64,000 nucleotides of DNA from JAHRAW01 sp965249835 (GTDB lineage Bacteria; Pseudomonadota; Gammaproteobacteria; Arenicellales; Poriferihabitantaceae). The DNA lies in contig CBDFMY010000003.1 in the NCBI GenBank assembly GCA_965249835.1, positions 806,001-870,000 of the forward strand, given 5' to 3'. Positions 1-8,684 of this stretch are shown here, one piece after another. Each line of letters begins with the position of its first letter. Position 1 is the stretch's first letter. The translations under genes were made by a program, and so were the position numbers. Under the pieces are notes generated by a model. It ran no database searches. It saw only the letters and a list, made by a program, of their open reading frames with translations, and had not been told where the DNA came from.

Positions 1-876
1 AAAGGCATTGTTATCGTCCATCAGGGCTATGAATACACCATAGAGCGACTCGGCCGATTCACCCGATCGCTGCGCCCGGGCTTCCACATCATCATTCCGT
101 TTATTGACGCTATCGGCGCCAAGGTCAATATGATGGAGCGCGTTCTGGAGGTGCCGTCCCAGGCAGTCATCACCAAGGACAATGCGGTTGTTAACGTCGA
201 TGGCATCATGTTTTTTCAGGTGCTGGATGCGGCTAAAGCCAGTTACGAAGTCAACGACCTGGAACACGCGTCGCTGAATTTAACCATGACCAATATTCGA
301 ACGGTGTTAGGCTCGATGGACCTGGATGAGTCGTTGTCGAAACGCGATGAAATTAATGCGGCGTTGCTGCATGTGGTGGATTCCGCCACCAGCCCCTGGG
401 GCATCAAAGTGACCCGAATAGAAATCAAGGATATTAGTCCGCCAAAGGATTTAGTCGATTCCATGGCGCGTCAGATGAAGGCCGAGCGTGATAAACGGGC
501 CGCTATCCTGGAGGCGGAAGGCTTAAGACAAGCCGAAATTCTCAAAGCGGAAGGTCAAAAACGCGCATTGATTCTCGATGCGGAGGGTGAAAAAGAGGCC
601 GCTTTCAGGCAAGCCGAAGCCCGGGAGCGATTGGCGCAGGCTGAAGCCGAAGCCACGCGCATGGTATCCGAAGCCATCGCTGTGGGCGACATCCAGGCGG
701 TGAACTATTTTGTCGCCGTAAAATACGTTGAAGCGCTGCAGACTATTGGCGCGGCCGACAACCAGAAAATCATGTTCCTGCCCATGGAGACAAGCAGCCT
801 GCTCGGCTCGATTGGCGGCATTTCGGAACTGGTCAAGGAAACGTTCAAAAACAGGTCGGACAACAACAAATCATAG
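1..876 (+). CDS. qmcA: SPFH/band-7 membrane protein QmcA (5' end outside window)
   Basis: The frame is open from base 1, so the start codon and N-terminal membrane anchor lie outside the window; 291 codons are visible. The first ~155 residues are a band-7/SPFH (stomatin-prohibitin) domain, with the family stretches RLGRFTRSLRPG and GAKVNMMERVLEVPSQ. A long Ala/Glu-rich coiled coil (about residues 159-223) follows, with repeated EAEG/KAEGQ units as in QmcA. Members form large membrane-anchored oligomers linked to proteolysis and membrane quality control. Nine bases separate it from an NfeD-type gene, the classical SPFH-NfeD operon. An ATG at 130 is internal, because conserved sequence continues upstream of it. 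Confidence 0.93.
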   Translation, partial: KGIVIVHQGYEYTIERLGRFTRSLRPGFHIIIPFIDAIGAKVNMMERVLEVPSQAVITKDNAVVNVDGIMFFQVLDAAKASYEVNDLEHASLNLTMTNIRTVLGSMDLDESLSKRDEINAALLHVVDSATSPWGIKVTRIEIKDISPPKDLVDSMARQMKAERDKRAAILEAEGLRQAEILKAEGQKRALILDAEGEKEAAFRQAEARERLAQAEAEATRMVSEAIAVGDIQAVNYFVAVKYVEALQTIGAADNQKIMFLPMETSSLLGSIGGISELVKETFKNRSDNNKS

Positions 877-885
877 GGGGAAACC

Positions 886-1365
886 ATGTCTTTCCTGCTC
901 GGCCTGTTTGGACTCTCGTATTGGGGGTGGTTGTTCATCGGCATGGCTTTGCTCGCCTTTGAGCTATTGGCGCCGTTCACGTTTTTCCTGTGGCTCGGCG
1001 CATCGGCGCTGGTCACCGCGTTGATATTGTTCGTGGTGCCGGACACCCCCTGGCAGGCGCAATTTTTGATTTTCTCGGTGCTCTCGGTGGCCAGCATTAT
1101 CCTGTCAAGGCGCTTCCTGGTTAATCGACAAACCGAGTCCGAAGTGCCCAACTTGAATCGCAGAGCCGAACAATATGTTGGCAGAGTGTTTACCCTGAGC
1201 CAGAGCATTGAACAAGGCGAGGGGAAAATCAAGGTGGATGATACGCACTGGAAGGTATCAGGACCTCGATTAGAGAAAGGCACCGAGGTTAGAATTACCG
1301 GTGCGAATGGAGCGGTTTTTACGGTCGAGGCGGTAGCGGGCGCTGCAAAGCCGTTTCGGGAATAA
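886..1365 (+). CDS. NfeD-family membrane protein
   Basis: A 159-residue protein with about three hydrophobic helices in residues 5-80 and a soluble C-terminal part (about 95-155) that fits the NfeD OB-fold, for example the run around YVGRVFTLSQSIEQGEGKI. NfeD proteins are partners of SPFH proteins in the inner membrane. Placement 9 bp after the QmcA-like gene, with a purine-rich site (aggggg) before the ATG, supports cotranscription. It is a short-type NfeD (YbbK/YbbJ style), without the N-terminal ClpP-like protease domain of long NfeDs. Confidence 0.88.
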   Translation: MSFLLGLFGLSYWGWLFIGMALLAFELLAPFTFFLWLGASALVTALILFVVPDTPWQAQFLIFSVLSVASIILSRRFLVNRQTESEVPNLNRRAEQYVGRVFTLSQSIEQGEGKIKVDDTHWKVSGPRLEKGTEVRITGANGAVFTVEAVAGAAKPFRE

Positions 1366-1440
1366 TGTCGGGAGTAATGTCGGATAATCGGTCGGATAAT
1401 CGGCTGAATATAAGGCGGTTCAGGCGAGCGTAAAAATTAA

Positions 1441-1680
1441 CTATGCGGATTTGTTGAACCAGCGCAGCGATGAATGCAGGTTGACCACCGAGCCGACGAT
1501 GGTCAGGGTGGGCGCGTGAATGTCTGTGGATTCAAGCAACGCCGTTAATGCCTCAAGGGTGCTGATATGCACCTTTTGCTGTAGCGTGGTGCCTTTTTCT
1601 ATCAACGCCGCCGGCGTATTCGCGGCCGCTCCATGCTTAATCAGGTTCTCGCAAATGGCGCATGTGGTCAACCAGATCAA
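1441..1680 (-). pseudogene. 3' remnant of siroheme synthase / uroporphyrinogen-III methyltransferase (cysG/cobA type)
   Basis: The minus strand encodes about 75 residues matching only the C-terminal end of SUMT/CysG: ICENLIKHGAAANTPAALIE, then a GTT-QQ-VH segment and the terminal APTLTIVGSVVNL with a final RWF. The SAM-binding body of the enzyme (usually ~240 residues in the SUMT module) is missing, and the frame upstream no longer resembles the family. I read it as a truncated fragment left by a rearrangement, directly next to the McrBC module. Any short protein made from it could not be catalytic. Confidence 0.75.
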
Positions 1681-1738
1681 TAACCGGCCGCGCAAATGCC
1701 TTGGCATGAAAACAACGAATCAGGCACTATTCGGCATA

Positions 1739-1749
1739 CCCCCCCCCCC
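1739..1749. repeat. poly-C homopolymer of 11 bases
   Basis: Eleven consecutive C residues lie between the cysG remnant and the end of mcrC. Such tracts are prone to slippage and to sequencing error. The tract is noncoding here and marks the junction side of the restriction module. Confidence 0.8.
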
Positions 1750-1799
1750 ACCTGTTGCACTTCGGGGTTGAATTCAAGGTTGACTTCTGTCGGTGGTGT

Positions 1800-3047
1800 T
1801 CAGCATGGTAATTGTTCGATGATTTCTTTAACGCTGTTGTTCGGTTCGGTCACATCAAAGGGCAGGCAAAACAAATTCACATCATCGTCAAAACGATATT
1901 CAACATATTCCTCTTTTTTGAAATTGGCGTTAGACGGATAAATCAGCACAACTTTTTTGCATCCGTATTGCTTGCCGTAGGCAAAAAGTTGATACATATC
2001 GGAATGCTTGATGTCATTTTTGTCGAAACTTTTCCATTTGGTATCGAGGATGAATTTGGGGTTAGTTTCAACACATAACGTTATATCCGGTTGCATCGTA
2101 TAATTCCTGCCTTCGCCATGAATGGGTTGTGCTAATATTTTCTGCGGGGCTTGAGTTCGCACATTAAAGCCATATTCATATCTGCGAAAATGATGCGCAA
2201 CAAAATCCTCAAAGATTTGCTCCATCGGAAACAACAAACAATGATTGATATGCCTGCCGGAAAAAGTCGTTAACCCTTGGCCAAATAAAAACAACCCAAC
2301 CCACTGCATCACCGCTTGATAATGCTGCATGGCGCGGTCAATTTTTTGCTTACGCCAATCGTCATCGTGATTGTGTGAAATCGGTATATCGTTGAAATAA
2401 ATTTTCATCTGATGCAACAGTTGTTGATTGCCCGGTTGCCGCACCATCGGCTTGAGTTTGTCAATGGTACTGTGAATCAAGCGATTGGCTGGGCGGTTCG
2501 CATTGAAATCATCGTATTGCACATAAAACCGCGTGCGGTTGGCGACATTTTCGCGAATATGTTGCGGGAATAAAATGCGGCCCTTCAAGCACGGCAGATT
2601 TTCCTCCACCGACTGATAATGCTTCGCCAAGCCGCGCTTCGTCAGCCGCGTCAAATTCTCCAAAAACAAACGCACAAAAATTTCCAGCATATCGAATTTT
2701 TGTATTGCGCCAATACTGCTCTCGTTAAATTGTGCTTGATTAACGCCGCGCCAAGTGCGGAGCATTTGCAAAAATATTTCTTTTGTTTTTTCGATGTCGT
2801 CGGTGACTAAATCCACTTTGGGCAAAATTTCCAACACCTTGCCTTTTCGGGTTTGGATAATCCCTACGAAATTTTGCGCTTTTAACTTGCCGTTTCGCCA
2901 TTCCAGCACCGGGCGGTAGTTGCCCTGATTGTCGTGCGTATTCTTCAGGGCGAATTCTTTTAATTCTTCAATCTCATCTGAATTAAAGTTGGTGCTTTTT
3001 TTGTTGAGTTCTTCGTATTCCCTGACAATTTTCGGCTTATTCGTCAT
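1800..3047 (-). CDS. mcrC: McrC-type nuclease subunit of a McrBC restriction system
   Basis: A 415-residue protein encoded just downstream of mcrB and overlapping its end by 11 bp. The ATG at 3047 (MTNKPKIVREYEEL) is chosen over an in-frame ATG at 3122 that lies well inside mcrB. The C-terminal half holds the McrC PD-(D/E)xK core: PDITL with Asp ~321, then ILDTKWK with Asp ~335 and Lys ~337. McrC binds the McrB GTPase ring and cuts DNA carrying modified cytosines. Length and motifs look intact, so the nuclease is probably active. AT-rich composition relative to flanking genes suggests horizontal gain. Confidence 0.92.
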   Translation of the reverse strand: MTNKPKIVREYEELNKKSTNFNSDEIEELKEFALKNTHDNQGNYRPVLEWRNGKLKAQNFVGIIQTRKGKVLEILPKVDLVTDDIEKTKEIFLQMLRTWRGVNQAQFNESSIGAIQKFDMLEIFVRLFLENLTRLTKRGLAKHYQSVEENLPCLKGRILFPQHIRENVANRTRFYVQYDDFNANRPANRLIHSTIDKLKPMVRQPGNQQLLHQMKIYFNDIPISHNHDDDWRKQKIDRAMQHYQAVMQWVGLFLFGQGLTTFSGRHINHCLLFPMEQIFEDFVAHHFRRYEYGFNVRTQAPQKILAQPIHGEGRNYTMQPDITLCVETNPKFILDTKWKSFDKNDIKHSDMYQLFAYGKQYGCKKVVLIYPSNANFKKEEYVEYRFDDDVNLFCLPFDVTEPNNSVKEIIEQLPC

Positions 3048-5208
3048 CGTCTGCGCGCCTTTGTTTGGGGGCGTAGATTTGGATGTAACTATCGGAACTC
3101 GTCCATTTGTAGTCGTCCGCATCGATTAACTCATAAATCAAACGGTCGGCATCCACTAATTCTGTATCGCTGAACAAGGTGCTTTCTATTTTGGTGGCGG
3201 TCACGAATTTATTCTTGTTTAATACAATATCAATTTTCGCCCAGTCGTCATAAAAATATTCCTGCAACAACGGAATAATGCGATGCTGGAAAACACGGGC
3301 CAGTTTTTCCATGCTACCAATACCCATCAAATAACTGTGGCCAATCTGATGTTCACGGTCGAGCAGGGCGGTGATGCGTTTATTCATCATCGCCAACAAT
3401 TCTTGGCAATTCACGCCTTCAACATTATCGCTAATAAGCGAGTGATCCGGCTTCGGCATCATTTCAATAAAATCAAAACGCCGTCGCAACGCCGTGTCCA
3501 GCAAAGCAATGGAGCGGTCGGCGGTGTTCATCGTGCCGATGATATACAAGTTGTTCGGCACGCCAAAACTGTCGTCTTCGTCATCGCTATTGCTGGAATA
3601 GGGCAAAGTAACGGTCATTTGGTCTTTGTTGCCAATGCGTTTGGTATCTTCAATGAGCGTAATCAACTCACCGAATATCTTAGCGATATTGCCACGATTG
3701 ATTTCGTCAATGATTAAAACATAGTTCTGTTTTTCTTCGGTGGTTTGTTTTACAGTTTGCCATTCGCTGTCTTGATAGGTTTTTATTTTTTGCATTAAAG
3801 GAAATAAACGAGAAGCATCACCATGACACGATGATTTCGACTTATGTGTCGGCTTGATATCTCGATACGTTTCAATTTCACCACTGATAAACTTCATATA
3901 GTCTCGCAGAACTATATTTGAGGATATATCGTAGTTTGTTGGGAGTTTTCCTAAAGCCAAATTGAACTGAATTTTTCCGTTATTTAATGTTCTCGCACCC
4001 GCAAGCAAAGTAGGACTGTTCGTTTCTGGATATAATTTAATTTCCTCGCCTTGATCAATTTTGTCGTTAATATATTGAGCAAAATCTCGTAGTAAAACAT
4101 CTAAATCGAAAGTTTCAGTTTTTCGCAAATATTTAGTTAAATTTTCTTTTGCTTGCTTTGAAATGTCTTTGAAAACACCGTCAACGATTTCGTAACGCAC
4201 GTTACCAGAATCGTCGCCCAACACCGGCTTGATGCCTTCAATAAAATCTTCATAAGAAAAGTTCTGATGAAAAGTCACCATTTCAATTTGCCCGGACTCT
4301 TTTAATTCGTCAAAGCGTTGTTTGACTGTTTGACGATCTTCTTTTTCAAGTTCTTCGACCGTCGTGCCCTCAATAATCGCCAGCGCATGATTAACCGTGT
4401 TCCAGGTTTTACCGGTGCCCGGGGGACCATAGAGGATTTGATTAAGCGGATGTTTCATTTTGTCATCACCATGCGGTTGGTTTTTTTCACCATCATTTTG
4501 AATGGGTTTGGAGTCCTTTTTTGCGATACTCGTCAGATAAAGAGATGTGTTGATTTCATAGAAATCTTGTTGCGGGAAAGCCGCGCGAAATTTGCTTAGC
4601 ACCGTCTCGTTGTAATATTTCAAGCCATCCGGTTGCGCGATTTTCCTTCTTATCTCTTTGAAGGGAGGTAAGTCGAGCGTATCGTGATGCTTAAGAATGC
4701 CCTTGTCCACAGGCATGAACCGCTTTGGATTGATTAGAAACATAGTTTGTGTCAACTTTGCGACACCAACATTCTGTATCTCTAACGCCTTCTTAAAATC
4801 ATTGGATGTAAGATCTTCATCGCTTATCGCCTTGCGAAACAACTTCCACAGCAACTTAGGATCTCCTGCGCCGTTGTTATGAAACAATACTGGGGTTATG
4901 AATGTAGGGGTCGGGATAATAAATCCATCGCTAAAGGTTACGGCAGATAGAGAATTTTCCTCACTGATTCCAAATGCGCTATTGACATTTTTGTATATTT
5001 CTTCACGATTCTTCCGACCATTACATTGTGCAAGGAAATAAAAAAACGAAAACGGATCAATATTTTCATCGCCATACCTGAGCAAGATGGGGTTGTCGAC
5101 TGTCCACTCGACTTGCTTCGCACGCTCAATCAACCCCGCCTCTCCGCCCTCGGCGACTTTCCCCGCCAACTCTTGAAACCACGGCACCCAAGCATAAATC
5201 TCTTTCAT
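3037..5208 (-). CDS. mcrB: McrB-type AAA+ GTPase of a McrBC restriction system
   Basis: 723 residues. An N-terminal region (1-250) of unrecognised type should be the specificity module. The AAA+ motor follows: Walker A GPPGTGKT at 261-268, Walker B with the McrB signature LIIDEINRG near 498-506, sensor MNTADRS at 560-566, and arginines RRRF at 575-578. Walker A and B are ~235 residues apart, against ~80 in E. coli McrB, so the motor carries a ~150-residue insertion. McrB proteins hydrolyse GTP and translocate DNA toward McrC. Operon with mcrC. The N-terminus does not look like the E. coli methylcytosine-binding domain, so the recognised modification is open. Confidence 0.92.
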   Translation of the reverse strand: MKEIYAWVPWFQELAGKVAEGGEAGLIERAKQVEWTVDNPILLRYGDENIDPFSFFYFLAQCNGRKNREEIYKNVNSAFGISEENSLSAVTFSDGFIIPTPTFITPVLFHNNGAGDPKLLWKLFRKAISDEDLTSNDFKKALEIQNVGVAKLTQTMFLINPKRFMPVDKGILKHHDTLDLPPFKEIRRKIAQPDGLKYYNETVLSKFRAAFPQQDFYEINTSLYLTSIAKKDSKPIQNDGEKNQPHGDDKMKHPLNQILYGPPGTGKTWNTVNHALAIIEGTTVEELEKEDRQTVKQRFDELKESGQIEMVTFHQNFSYEDFIEGIKPVLGDDSGNVRYEIVDGVFKDISKQAKENLTKYLRKTETFDLDVLLRDFAQYINDKIDQGEEIKLYPETNSPTLLAGARTLNNGKIQFNLALGKLPTNYDISSNIVLRDYMKFISGEIETYRDIKPTHKSKSSCHGDASRLFPLMQKIKTYQDSEWQTVKQTTEEKQNYVLIIDEINRGNIAKIFGELITLIEDTKRIGNKDQMTVTLPYSSNSDDEDDSFGVPNNLYIIGTMNTADRSIALLDTALRRRFDFIEMMPKPDHSLISDNVEGVNCQELLAMMNKRITALLDREHQIGHSYLMGIGSMEKLARVFQHRIIPLLQEYFYDDWAKIDIVLNKNKFVTATKIESTLFSDTELVDADRLIYELIDADDYKWTSSDSYIQIYAPKQRRADDDE

Positions 5209-5237
5209 TTCTCAATTCTTTGGTTTAACGTACCGAC

Positions 5238-5744
5238 TTAGGCGTGACCAACTTGATGCGAAAATTTGTTAGTATCAATGCCAAGCAATTTTGCGGATTG
5301 TTGCCATTTATTATCCACTTCACTTGCGAATAAAATTTTATGGTCGGCGGGCGTCGTGAACCAGGCGTTTTCCTGGATTTCTTGTTCCAGTTGACCCGGC
5401 GCCCAGCCCGCGTAGCCCAGGCTCATGCATACTTTTTCCGGGCCTTCGCCACGCGCCATATCGGACAGAATATCTTTTGAACTTGTTAAGCGCAATTGTT
5501 CGCCAATATCCATACTCGACTCCCATGATTTGGTTCGGGATTCAAATGTTCTGTTGTGAACGATGAGTCCAAGCTCAGGGTAGATCGGCCCGCCATCCAG
5601 AACCGGCTTGTTGGAGTAATGATTGCTTGAGGCGTCAATTCCCAGTTGCTCAAAAATATCGCCAATCCGGTGGTCTGTCAGCCGATTAATTACGATTCCC
5701 ACCGCGCCTTTATGGTCATGCTTGCACATTAATATAACAGAGAC
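5238..5744 (-). pseudogene. YqgE/AlgH family (UPF0301) protein, 5' end removed by an insertion element
   Basis: From SVILMCKHDHKGAVGIVINR to the C-terminal QVGHA the product follows the YqgE/AlgH family, including PVLDGGPIYPELG, a SLGYAGW motif, and APGQLEQEIQENAW. The first ~20 residues of the family (FLIAMP-type start) are missing. Upstream, the frame runs straight into the terminal repeat of an insertion element at 5740-5756. An ATG at 5729 could still start a shortened 163-residue product. I class it as a gene beheaded by transposition. YqgE function is poorly known. Confidence 0.85.
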
Positions 5745-6562
5745 CTTTGCATAAATCGAGTGTATAAGTCCATAACATATGGCACTCCGGTTGGTTGATC
5801 ATCAGGGATTGTATAGGAGAAAGCAGGGCCAATGCCTGGTGGGGTCGTTCGGTGTGGTAAAACACCAGCCAGTCGGCCAGTTCTCGGTTAAAAGCATCCG
5901 GGTCAGTGAACAGTAAATCCTCGTGGTAGTCGACGAAACTCTCCTGAATGGTGCGGTTGAAGCGTTCACAATGGGCGTTCATTTTGGGCGACCTCGGATA
6001 GGTCCACCAGTGGATGATGTGATGGCGTTTGAGTTCGCCTTCAAAGTCTTTCATAAACTCCGAGCCGTTGTCGGAGAGGATGTATTGGATGGTGTTTGGG
6101 GTCAGGGCGATGAGGGAGCGCAGGGCGTGTGCGGCGCGGCGGCTACTGCGGGTGGTGGAAGCCCAGGCGAAGCGCGAGCAGGGGTCGATGAAGGTGAAGA
6201 TATAGCGTCGGATGCCATCACGGACGCGCTCCACGGTGTCGCAAGCGAACTGCTCCATGGGGGCGGTGGAGATGCCCTTGGGACGGCGTGTTTTGCGGGT
6301 TGGGCGCAGTGGCTTGTGCCGTCGCGGCGATCCAGGCGCAGCGGGGCGTGGCGCATCTTATCGGGCTCACGGTCGATGATGCGGCCGAGGGTGGAGACAC
6401 TGGGGCGGGGACATTTATGGGTCTGGCACCAGGCTTTGATGAGCACCGACAAAGGGAGTTTTCCGATGTTCGGACGGACCTTACGCAGGCGGCGGATTTC
6501 GTCCACCACTTCACGCCAGGCAATGTGCATGACTCACAAGAGATGGACAAACTGCTAGTCAA
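5716..6562 (-). pseudogene. integrase-core (rve, IS481/IS3-like) transposase, frameshifted
   Basis: The downstream frame (5716-6258) carries the DDE integrase core: TFIDPCSRFAWAS, then SDNGSEF and the ERFNRTIQESF segment with the last acidic residue, ending ERPHQALALLSPIQSL and a WTYT tail. The helix-turn-helix part (KVRPNIGKLPLSVLIKAW, then PSVSTLGRIIDRE) lies in another frame upstream. The two join near 6330, where LRLDRR should run into KPLRPTRKTRRPKGIS; a one-base shift separates them. Either the gene is decayed or it uses programmed frameshifting; no clear slippery heptamer was seen. The C-terminus reads through the IS5-type end at 5740-5756, so its true 3' end is also altered. Confidence 0.75.
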
Positions 6563-7081
6563 AACCCATGGGCAAGTTTACGCGGACAGCGCATATGCCA
6601 ATCAGGAAAACGACCAGAAACTGGGCCGGCAAAACAATAAAGTTCCGCACCGGGCTTATAGAAACAAACCGTTGACCGACCAACAAAAACAGCAAAACAG
6701 GCAACGTTCAGGCATCCGTTATATCGTCGAGCGCACCTTTGGGCTATTAAAACAACATCACGGATTAGGTCAGGCAAGATACCTTGGACTGGAAAGAAAC
6801 AAAAGCAGAGCGCAACTGATTGCGATGACTCATAATCTTAAAACCGGGATGAATATTTTCAAGCAAATGCGAAGTTCACCGGCGTGTTGCGTCTAAAAGG
6901 CGGGGGGAAGGCAAAAACAGCAACCCAACCAACCAAAGCAAGTAAATCGGGTTGGTTTGTGAACGTTTTTCAAGAAAAACGAGGCTTTTTGGAAATATCT
7001 TTAGGGTGTTAACGAGTCAAGACCCTAAAAAATCTCAGAAGTGAGATTATAAGAAATGATTATGGATTATGCAAAAGTCTC
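5740..7081. mobile_element. degenerate IS5-family element with a second transposase gene inserted in it
   Basis: The ends are imperfect inverted repeats: GAGACCTTTGCATAAAT at 5740-5756 and, on the opposite strand, GAGACTTTTGCATAAT at 7066-7081. This end type fits IS5-family elements with a DDE_Tnp_1 transposase. Inside, only the last third of an IS5-like transposase survives on the plus strand; the rest is replaced by a minus-strand integrase-core transposase gene that runs over the left repeat. No matching target duplication is visible next to the ends, so at least one end has been rearranged. The unit is probably immobile. Confidence 0.75.
6513..6896 (+). pseudogene. C-terminal fragment of an IS5-family transposase
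   Basis: From about 6513 the plus strand encodes TPGNVHDSQEMDKLL, YADSAYAN, and the IS5 signature GIRYIVERTFGLLKQ ending in MTHNLKTGMNIF. This is the last third of a DDE_Tnp_1 transposase, with the final catalytic Glu in the VERTF motif. The N-terminal two thirds are missing; the open frame upstream of 6513 is antisense to the integrase-core gene and is not conserved sequence. It is a remnant and not functional. Confidence 0.8.
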
Positions 7082-7128
7082 AGTAAAAGTAGTTATAGTC
7101 ACGGTAACATCGGCGAGACATGGAAAAC

Positions 7129-7159
7129 TGTGCCTATAGTGCGATCAGGCACACTTTTT
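7129..7159 (+). terminator. possible intrinsic terminator before clpX
   Basis: A 7-bp stem (tgtgcct / aggcaca) with an 11-base loop is followed by c and five T. It lies between the IS right end and clpX. The stem is short and the loop is wide, so this is tentative. It might once have ended the transcript of a gene formerly upstream of clpX. Confidence 0.3.
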
Positions 7160-7215
7160 CGCGTATAACCCGGCTCTCCCGTGCGCGCATCATCCTTCGG
7201 GTAAGTAAATAAGGG

Positions 7216-7243
7216 CTTGAAAAAAACCGACAAACCCTGCAAT
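7216..7243 (+). promoter_or_regulatory. possible heat-shock (sigma-32-like) promoter of clpX
   Basis: CTTGAAA at 7216-7222, then a 12-base spacer, then CCCTGCAAT at 7235-7243. The -35 half matches the sigma-32 consensus exactly; the -10 half (consensus CCCCATNT) matches only partly. clpX normally follows clpP in one transcript; with clpP absent, a promoter in this ~200-bp gap after the IS would be needed. Confidence 0.3.
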
Positions 7244-7286
7244 CTCCAACTATGTGCTATGTGCATGAATCCCGTCCCGGTCCCTA

Positions 7287-8576
7287 ATGTCTGAACACAA
7301 CCATCCCACCAAGGGTGAAAAACTCCTGTATTGCTCGTTTTGCGGCAAGAGCCAGCACGAAGTTCGCAAGTTGATCGCCGGTCCGTCGGTGTTCGTCTGC
7401 GACGAGTGCGTTGATTTGTGCAACGACATCATCCGCGAGGAGACCGACGGCGATGCCGATACCGAAAGACGCGCCAGCCACTTCCCCAACCCGACGGAAA
7501 TTCACGCCATTCTGGATGAGTATGTCATCGGCCAGCAGGCCGCGAAAAAGACGCTTTCGGTGGCGGTGTATAACCACTACAAGCGCATCGAAAACGAAGA
7601 AGCGGTCGGCGAGGTGGATATTTCCAAGAGCAATATCCTGCTGATTGGTCCCACCGGTTCGGGCAAGACGTTGCTGGCGGAGACGCTGGCGCGACAACTT
7701 AATGTACCGTTCACCATGGCCGATGCCACCACGCTTACCGAAGCCGGTTATGTCGGTGAGGATGTGGAGAACATCATTCAGAAACTTCTGCAAACCTGCG
7801 ACTACGAAATTGAAAAAGCGCAAATCGGCATTGTCTATATCGACGAGATCGACAAAATTTCGCGCAAATCCGACAACCCGTCCATCACTCGCGATGTTTC
7901 CGGCGAAGGCGTGCAGCAGGCATTGTTGAAACTCATCGAAGGAACCGTCGCCTCGATTCCGCCCCAAGGCGGACGCAAGCATCCCCAGCAAGAATTTTTG
8001 CAGGTCAACACCCGCAACATTTTATTCATCTGCGGCGGCGCGTTCTCCGGTATGGAAAAAGTAATTCAGGGGCGCACCGAAAAATCCGGCATCGGCTTCG
8101 GTGCCGACATTCGGGAAAAATCCGCCGATGAGCGTGCCAACGAAATACTGCAAGATCTGGAGCCCGAGGACTTGATTAAATATGGACTGATTCCGGAATT
8201 CATCGGCCGCTTGCCGGTGGTGGCGACGCTGGAAGAATTGGACGAGGACGCGCTCATCCGAATTCTGACCGAGCCGCGCAATGCGCTTACCAAGCAATAT
8301 GCCAAACTGCTCAAATTGGAAGGCGTGGATTTGGAGTTTCGCCCCGAAGCGTTGCGGCAGATTGCCAAAAAAGCCATGGAGCGCAAAGCCGGCGCGCGTG
8401 GTTTGCGCTCAATTCTGGAAAACGCCCTGCTTGAGACCATGTATGAATTGCCGTCCATCGACGGAATCAAAAAGGTAATCGTTGACGACTCGGTCATCAC
8501 CGAAGGCTCGCGACCCTTATATGTCTATCAGGAAAACAAGGAAAAATTAACCGCGGGCGCTTCTTCCGCCGGATGA
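7287..8576 (+). CDS. clpX: ATP-dependent protease ATP-binding subunit ClpX
   Basis: 429 residues, full family length. The N-terminal zinc-binding domain has Cys 16, 19, 38 and 41. The AAA+ module has Walker A GPTGSGKT (121-128), the GYVGE pore loop (154-158) and Walker B YIDEID near 184. The ClpP-docking loop is present (GIGFGA), so a ClpP partner is expected somewhere in the genome. ClpX unfolds tagged substrates and feeds them to ClpP. The usual neighbour clpP is missing here; an insertion-element scar lies directly upstream. lon follows after ~108 bp. Confidence 0.97.
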   Translation: MSEHNHPTKGEKLLYCSFCGKSQHEVRKLIAGPSVFVCDECVDLCNDIIREETDGDADTERRASHFPNPTEIHAILDEYVIGQQAAKKTLSVAVYNHYKRIENEEAVGEVDISKSNILLIGPTGSGKTLLAETLARQLNVPFTMADATTLTEAGYVGEDVENIIQKLLQTCDYEIEKAQIGIVYIDEIDKISRKSDNPSITRDVSGEGVQQALLKLIEGTVASIPPQGGRKHPQQEFLQVNTRNILFICGGAFSGMEKVIQGRTEKSGIGFGADIREKSADERANEILQDLEPEDLIKYGLIPEFIGRLPVVATLEELDEDALIRILTEPRNALTKQYAKLLKLEGVDLEFRPEALRQIAKKAMERKAGARGLRSILENALLETMYELPSIDGIKKVIVDDSVITEGSRPLYVYQENKEKLTAGASSAG

Positions 8577-8684
8577 TTTAACATCTCACCAGTGTGATAT
8601 GCTCATTGAAATTTCCGCTGGCGACCTCAAGGTTAAGGAGTCCAGCATCGTCTTTTCCAATTACCGCCCTTAGGAGCCTCATAC

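Noticed and set aside
6288..6512. N-terminal half of the plus-strand open frame that ends in the IS5 transposase fragment
   Set aside because: It is antisense to the integrase-core transposase gene and shows no family residues until about 6513.
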